Positions 31,973 to 36,278 of a DNA stretch of 36,278 nt are shown piece after piece (position 1 is the stretch's first letter; each line of letters opens with the position of its first letter). Made by a program: the position numbers and the translations under genes. The stretch spans positions 1-36,278 of the forward strand of contig JAIBDF010000019.1 in NCBI GenBank assembly GCA_024679535.1, in the 5' to 3' direction. The DNA comes from Chromatiales bacterium. GTDB taxonomy: Bacteria > Pseudomonadota > Gammaproteobacteria > Steroidobacterales > Woeseiaceae. Below the pieces are notes generated by a model, which saw only the letters and a program-made list of their open reading frames with translations, was not told the origin of the DNA and did not search any database.

Positions 31973-32781
31973 AGGAATGCCCGAAACGAGAGACGAAGTG
32001 ACGCAATGACAAGAAAGGCGCCAAACAGCATGTTCAGGCGCTTGGCAGAGAACGCATGAGCGAGCTTTACGCCCAGCGGTGCGGCAACTATGGTCGCCGG
32101 AGCGATGCAGGCAAAGCCGATCAGGCTGACGTAGCCGAGGCTTGCGGCGGGGATGCGCGGGTCTCCCCAGCCTGCGACGGCGAAACCCAGCATGCCGGGT
32201 ATGCTGATGACCAGCCCGAACAGGGCCGCCGTGCCGACGGCGCGATGGATTGGCTGGTTGAACAACGTCAGGGTCATCACGGAGAATGTGCCTCCGCCGA
32301 TGCCCATCATGCTGGAGAAACAGCCGATCGCCGTCGGAATGACAGGAACCAGCGGGCCCCGAGGCACCTCGTCTGTAAGGTTGCGACTTTCAGGGAAGAA
32401 CAGCATCTTGATCGCGACCATGAACGCCAGGCTCGCGAACACCATCGCAAGTACGCTGCTGTGCACCAGCGACGCGATCCAGGCGCCCAGCAATGCACCG
32501 ACCAGCACGAATATCGCCCAGCGCTTTACTATCTCGACGTCAACGGACTGCCGCCGGTGATGTGCGCGCGCCGACGCGATCGAGGTAGGAATGATTGTGG
32601 CAAGGGAGGTACCAACCGCGACGTGCATGCGAATCGCCGGATCAACGCCCGCGAAACCGAGCGCCGTTTCAAGCACCGGCACGATAACGATGCCCCCGCC
32701 AATGCCGAACAGGCCTGCGAGTACGCCGGCGACCAGCCCGGTCGCAAGCATCGCAACGCCAAGAATGAGCCATTGCTCCAT
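31969..32781 (-). CDS. TauE/SafE-family anion exporter
   Basis: A 270-residue inner-membrane protein with about eight helices arranged as two repeats. Each repeat has the family's glycine-rich motif: LAGLFGIGGGIVIVPVL near the N-terminus (about 22-38) and SSMMGIGGGTFSVMTL in the second half (the GIGGG repeated). The HVAVGTSLATIIPTSIASARAHHRR loop is also characteristic of TauE/SafE (former DUF81). Members export sulfite, sulfoacetate or related anions; substrate here is unknown. It lies 17 bp after the S-formylglutathione hydrolase gene and is translationally coupled to the lactamase-like gene. Confidence 0.9.
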   Translation of the reverse strand: MEQWLILGVAMLATGLVAGVLAGLFGIGGGIVIVPVLETALGFAGVDPAIRMHVAVGTSLATIIPTSIASARAHHRRQSVDVEIVKRWAIFVLVGALLGAWIASLVHSSVLAMVFASLAFMVAIKMLFFPESRNLTDEVPRGPLVPVIPTAIGCFSSMMGIGGGTFSVMTLTLFNQPIHRAVGTAALFGLVISIPGMLGFAVAGWGDPRIPAASLGYVSLIGFACIAPATIVAAPLGVKLAHAFSAKRLNMLFGAFLVIASLRLSFRAFL

Positions 32782-32798
32782 GATCAGGTGTCAGCCGG

Positions 32799-33653
32799 TC
32801 AGGCGCCGAGTCGTTCGGCGTGAAACCTCAGATGCTCCTCGATAAACGTCGCGATGAAATAGTAGCCGTGGTCATAACCTTCGTGAATGCGAAGTTCGAG
32901 CGGCAGGCCACTTTCCTTGCAGGCGGCCTCCAGCAGTTCGGGTTTGAGCTGCTCTATCAGGAAGGGATCATCTGCTCCCTGGTCTACCAGTATCCGATCG
33001 TAAGCCGTGACATCGCCGGAGCGCCGAGCAACTTCGCAGGCATCGTAGTCCTGCCAGATCGATTTATCCCCACCCAGGTAATACCCCAGTGCCTTCTGAC
33101 CCCAGGGGCTGTGCAGCGTGGTGCAAATAGGCGCGAATGCAGAAAGTGACTTGAACATCTCCGGGTTGCGCAGGCCGATCGTCAGCGCCCCGTGTCCGCC
33201 CATCGAGTGGCCGGTCAGGCCATGGCGGTCGGCATCGCCCGGGAAGTTGTCGAACACTGCCTGCTGCAACTCCTGCGTGATGTAGTCGTACATGTGGTAA
33301 TTCCCAGACCATGGCTTCTGCGTTGCGTTGAGGTAGAAACCGGCAGCCAGGCCGAAATCATAGTCGTCATCCGGATCGTCAGGCACACCCTCACCGCGCG
33401 GGCTGGTGTCCGGCGACACGAGCATCACGCCAAGCTGCGCCGCAACACGTTGCGCGCCGCTTTTTACCATGAAATTTTCTTCGGTACAGGTCAGTCCCGA
33501 CAGAAATGTCACGACGGGCACTTTGCCATGCGCAGCTTGCGGCGGTACGAATATCGAGAAGCGCATGTCGCAGTTGTTGACGGCAGAGGCGTGTCGGTAG
33601 AAGCCGATGCGGCCCCCGAAACAGTTTGTTTCGCTTAGCGTTTCTATAGTCAT
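32799..33653 (-). CDS. fghA: S-formylglutathione hydrolase
   Basis: A 284-residue alpha/beta hydrolase of the esterase D family that splits S-formylglutathione into formate and glutathione in formaldehyde detoxification. The nucleophile is Ser 150 in GLTGHSMGGHGAL. The acid is in VDQGADDPFL and the His in EGYDHGYYF. The conserved LSGLTCTEENFMVKSGAQR (51-69), SPDTSPRG and the PWSGNYHMYDYITQEL stretch match bacterial FGHs. The usual partner, S-(hydroxymethyl)glutathione dehydrogenase, is not in the window. Start ATG 33653; 22 bp after the fabB stop. Confidence 0.95.
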   Translation of the reverse strand: MTIETLSETNCFGGRIGFYRHASAVNNCDMRFSIFVPPQAAHGKVPVVTFLSGLTCTEENFMVKSGAQRVAAQLGVMLVSPDTSPRGEGVPDDPDDDYDFGLAAGFYLNATQKPWSGNYHMYDYITQELQQAVFDNFPGDADRHGLTGHSMGGHGALTIGLRNPEMFKSLSAFAPICTTLHSPWGQKALGYYLGGDKSIWQDYDACEVARRSGDVTAYDRILVDQGADDPFLIEQLKPELLEAACKESGLPLELRIHEGYDHGYYFIATFIEEHLRFHAERLGA

Positions 33654-33675
33654 AACGGCCGATTATGGCCGAGAA

Positions 33676-34887
33676 CTAGCGCTTCTGAAAGATCAGCGTC
33701 CCGTTTGTGCCCCCAAAGCCAAAACTGTTACTCATGGCCGTTTTGATGTTGGCGTTCTCGACACACTCGGTTACCAAAGGAGTCCCGGCTGCAGCCTCAT
33801 CAGGAACCTCGACATTGATCGACGGCGCAATAAAGTTGTGTTCCAGCATCAGCAGGCAATGAATGGCCTCCTGTACACCCGTTGCGCCGAGGGAATGACC
33901 GCACATGGATTTCGTCGAGCCATACTTCGGCATGTCGTCACCGAACAGGGTACGCATGGCATCGATTTCCTGCACATCACCGACCGGCGTACTCGTGCCG
34001 TGCGTATTGATGTAGTCGATCGGGCCTTCAACCGTCGACCGCGCCAGTTCCATGCATCGAACGGCACCTTCGCCCGACGGCGCAACCATATCGTGGCCAT
34101 CGGAGTTCGCACCGTAGCCAACAAGTTCGGCATAGATCTTCGCGCCGCGCGCCCTGGCGTGCTCGAGTTCCTCGACCACAACCATGCCGCCGCCCGACGA
34201 GCTGACAAAACCATCGCGACCCGCATCGTAGGGGCGCGACGCCTTGCTCGGGTCATCGTTGTATTGGGTAGAAAGAGCGCCCATCGCATCGAACAGGGCT
34301 GTGAGCGTCCAGTCTTCCTCTTCGCCGCCACCTGCGAACACGACATCCTGTTTGCCCAGAGCGATTTGCTCTGCAGCAGCGCCGATGCAATGCGCGCTGG
34401 TCGCGCAGGCGGATGTAATTGAGTAATTGACGCCTTTGATTTTAAATGGCGTCGCCAGGCATGCAGATACCGTGCTGCTCATCGTCTTGGTAACAGCATA
34501 CGGGCCGATCTTGCGCACACCGCGCGCACGAGCCGCATCAGCAGCCTTTACGATGTTGGCACTGGAAGCACCGCCCGACCCGGCGATAAGTCCGGAGCGC
34601 ACGTTGGATACCTCGCTATCTTCCAGACCCGCGTCCGTGATCGCCTGCTGCATGGAGATGTAGGCGTACGCTGCGGCAGCACCCATGAATCGCAAAACCT
34701 TGCGATCGATATGTTCTTTGAGATCGATATGGCAGGTGCCGGAAATCTGGCTGCGAAGGCCCATTTCCCTGAATGTCTCGTTGGCAATAATGCCGGAGCG
34801 ACCGTTGCGCAGTGCGTCGACGATCTCGTCTTTTGAATTACCAATGCACGAGACTGCACCCAGCCCCGTTATAACCGCACGTCGCAT
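33676..34887 (-). CDS. fabB: 3-oxoacyl-ACP synthase I
   Basis: A 403-residue condensing enzyme (E. coli FabB is 406) that elongates acyl-ACP and is essential for unsaturated fatty acids. Catalytic Cys 161 is in [14 protein letters not shown], with the two His in [11 protein letters not shown] and [11 protein letters not shown] and the closing [14 protein letters not shown]. It starts 8 bp after fabA on the same strand, the classic fabAB operon. No FadR or FabR site was assigned. Confidence 0.96.
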   Translation of the reverse strand: MRRAVITGLGAVSCIGNSKDEIVDALRNGRSGIIANETFREMGLRSQISGTCHIDLKEHIDRKVLRFMGAAAAYAYISMQQAITDAGLEDSEVSNVRSGLIAGSGGASSANIVKAADAARARGVRKIGPYAVTKTMSSTVSACLATPFKIKGVNYSITSACATSAHCIGAAAEQIALGKQDVVFAGGGEEEDWTLTALFDAMGALSTQYNDDPSKASRPYDAGRDGFVSSSGGGMVVVEELEHARARGAKIYAELVGYGANSDGHDMVAPSGEGAVRCMELARSTVEGPIDYINTHGTSTPVGDVQEIDAMRTLFGDDMPKYGSTKSMCGHSLGATGVQEAIHCLLMLEHNFIAPSINVEVPDEAAAGTPLVTECVENANIKTAMSNSFGFGGTNGTLIFQKR

Positions 34888-34895
34888 GCCTACCC

Positions 34896-35441
34896 CTAGA
34901 AATTGTCAGTCGATGTAAACAGGCCCACGCGCAGGTCTTCAGCCGTATAGATTTCGCGGCCGTCGACGGACATGGTCCCGTCGGCTATTGCCATGTTCAG
35001 TTTGCGCGCGATTACGCGTTTGATGTGGATCTGATAGGTCACCTTCTTAGCGGTCGGCAATACCTGCCCGGTGAACTTCACCTTGCCGACGCCCAGGGCA
35101 CGCCCGCGCCCCTCGAGGCCCTGCCAGACGAGATGAAAACCAACGAGCTGCCACATGGCATCAAGACCGAGACAACCCGGCATGACCGGATCGCCTTCGA
35201 AGTGACACTCGAAGAACCAGAGGTCCGGATTGATATCGAGCTCGGCGATAATCTCACCCTTTCCGTACTTACCGCCTTCATCAGAAATGCGCGTAATGCG
35301 GTCCAGCATGAGCATGTTGGGTTTCGGCAACCGGCCGTTGGTCGGGCCGAACAATTTGCCATGACCACCGGCGATCAGGTCGTCGAAGTCGTATGAATTT
35401 TGCCGTGCCGGCAGCTCGGCTGCTGAGTCTATATCTGTCAT
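34896..35441 (-). CDS. fabA: 3-hydroxydecanoyl-ACP dehydratase/isomerase
   Basis: A 181-residue enzyme that dehydrates 3-hydroxydecanoyl-ACP and isomerises the product to cis-3-decenoyl-ACP, the branch point of anaerobic unsaturated fatty acid synthesis. Catalytic His 80 ([15 protein letters not shown]) and Asp 94 ([13 protein letters not shown]) match E. coli His70/Asp84. I use ATG 35441; the open frame continues upstream to a TTG at 35492 but family members start at MTD-like sequence close to this Met. It is about ten residues longer at the N-terminus than E. coli FabA. Confidence 0.96.
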   Translation of the reverse strand: MTDIDSAAELPARQNSYDFDDLIAGGHGKLFGPTNGRLPKPNMLMLDRITRISDEGGKYGKGEIIAELDINPDLWFFECHFEGDPVMPGCLGLDAMWQLVGFHLVWQGLEGRGRALGVGKVKFTGQVLPTAKKVTYQIHIKRVIARKLNMAIADGTMSVDGREIYTAEDLRVGLFTSTDNF

Positions 35442-35498
35442 CTGCTCAATTTTACTCCTGCCCCCGAGTCCGGGGTTTTGAAATCGCGCCAATCGGAG

Positions 35499-36278
35499 TC
35501 ACAATTTGTCATAGTCCAGCACGATCTCATCGCTTTCCGGGGTGCTCTGACAGGCCAGCACGAAACCCTTTTCCACTTCCCAGGGCTCGAGTCCATAGTT
35601 CACCGCCATGGTCACGTCGCCGCTGCGAACATGGGTTCGGCAGGTCGCACAGACCCCACCCTTGCAGGAATAGGGCAACTCAATGCCCTGCTCGGCGGCC
35701 GCGTCGACGATGTTGCTGCCGGTGCGCGGCATGTCGAAGGACTTCTTGTGCCCATCCATAATGACAGTGACCTTCACAGCCTCTTCGCTTGCGGACATCG
35801 CAGATTCGGCAGGCTTCTTGCCGCCTTTGCGAGGCGCACCGAAACGCTCAGCGTGCACCGCATCAGCCTGCATGCCCAGCTCGACAAGAGCGTCGGTAAC
35901 GTCGCCGATCATTGAGTCCGGGCCACACACCCAGGCTTCATCGACGCTCATGCCGCTGCAGAATCGTTTGTAGAGCTCGGCAACCTTGCTGCCGTCAATG
36001 CGTCCGCCCGAGATCTCGAACTCCTGCTCTTCCTGGCTGAACACAAAATGCACCTGCAGGCGCTCCGGAAAGCGATTCTTCAGCGCAAACAGATCTTCGA
36101 TAAACATCGTCGTGTTCTGTTCGCGATTGCCGTAGAACAGCGCGACGCGGCTGTTGGGCTCCGACGTGAGGATCGAGGCAACAATCGACAGGATCGGCGT
36201 GATGCCACTGCCGGCGGCGAAAGCGATGTGCGTCTTGCCGTCCTCACGATCGGCATCCAGGTGAAAACGCCCGGTCGG
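35499..36278 (-). CDS. PaaE-like flavin / 2Fe-2S oxidoreductase, partial (N-terminus off right edge)
   Basis: The reading frame continues without a stop to the window edge, giving 259 visible residues that lack the start. The visible part begins PTGRFHLDADRED, then AFAAGSGITPILSIVASIL, an NAD(P)-binding motif of ferredoxin reductases, and FYGNREQNTTMF. After a Lys/Ala linker, a C-terminal plant-type [2Fe-2S] domain shows YSCKGGVCATCRTHVRSG and VLACQ, providing four Cys. This matches PaaE, the reductase of phenylacetyl-CoA epoxidase, and similar hybrid reductases. No paaABCD genes are seen and the neighbours are fabA/fabB, so it may serve another oxygenase or a desaturase. Confidence 0.85.
   Translation of the reverse strand, partial: PTGRFHLDADREDGKTHIAFAAGSGITPILSIVASILTSEPNSRVALFYGNREQNTTMFIEDLFALKNRFPERLQVHFVFSQEEQEFEISGGRIDGSKVAELYKRFCSGMSVDEAWVCGPDSMIGDVTDALVELGMQADAVHAERFGAPRKGGKKPAESAMSASEEAVKVTVIMDGHKKSFDMPRTGSNIVDAAAEQGIELPYSCKGGVCATCRTHVRSGDVTMAVNYGLEPWEVEKGFVLACQSTPESDEIVLDYDKL

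Overview
The window looks like a chromosomal segment of an aerobic to microaerobic gammaproteobacterium, probably marine or from sediment. The grounds are FabA/FabB unsaturated fatty acid synthesis, an E. coli-type long QueF, a complete ccoNOQP-ccoGHIS cytochrome cbb3 block, an OprB-type outer-membrane porin, and moderately high GC. Genus-level placement is not possible by eye. Nothing looks like a prophage, insertion sequence, CRISPR array or tRNA. Genes are densely packed with many 1-17 bp overlaps, as in ordinary core and lifestyle operons.

Layout. (1) 1-5116, minus strand: a phosphate/peptide transport run of DUF47 regulator, PiT phosphate permease, gamma-glutamyltranspeptidase, MFS transporter and the first 22 codons of an NTF2/SnoaL-like protein. 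(2) 5251-5703, plus: an EVE-domain protein. (3) 5722-11043, minus: a cyanophycin operon of cyanophycinase, cyanophycin synthetase and a second, shorter CphA-like Mur ligase lacking the ATP-grasp domain. (4) 11136-11954 QueF, facing a divergent form of GTP cyclohydrolase II. (5) 12885-17154, plus: a TetR-controlled efflux operon (TetR, lipoprotein membrane-fusion protein, ABC ATPase, ABC permease) followed 4 nt later by a FixJ-type response regulator. A near-perfect palindrome covers a -10 hexamer that reads both ways between ribA and tetR. (6) A DksA/TraR-type zinc-finger protein and a tandem universal stress protein, divergent. (7) 18673-18994, a non-coding stretch with two back-to-back intrinsic terminators and a possible 31-codon ORF. 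(8) A hybrid PAS histidine kinase divergent from the cbb3 operon (21132-29756), with tandem ATACGTAT palindromes in the shared intergenic region. (9) An OprB porin preceded by a Fur-box-like sequence. (10) On the minus strand: a TauE/SafE exporter overlapping a subclass B3 metallo-beta-lactamase-like lipoprotein, S-formylglutathione hydrolase, FabA-FabB, and a PaaE-like 2Fe-2S reductase running off the right edge.

How it fits together. The respiratory block encodes the oxidase subunits (CcoN, O, Q, P), the copper delivery and assembly factors (CcoG, CcoH, CcoI, CcoS, a DsbD_2-type membrane protein) and one extra two-helix membrane protein. The adjacent PAS kinase, the nearby FixJ-family regulator and the TACGTA palindromes suggest FixLJ-like control in place of, or in addition to, FNR; I found no FNR box. 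The cyanophycin genes imply storage of nitrogen as an Asp-Arg polymer. The most unusual points are the second CphA-like enzyme, the candidate two-component control of cbb3, the shared TetR operator, the B3 lactamase-like lipoprotein and the atypical GTP cyclohydrolase II.
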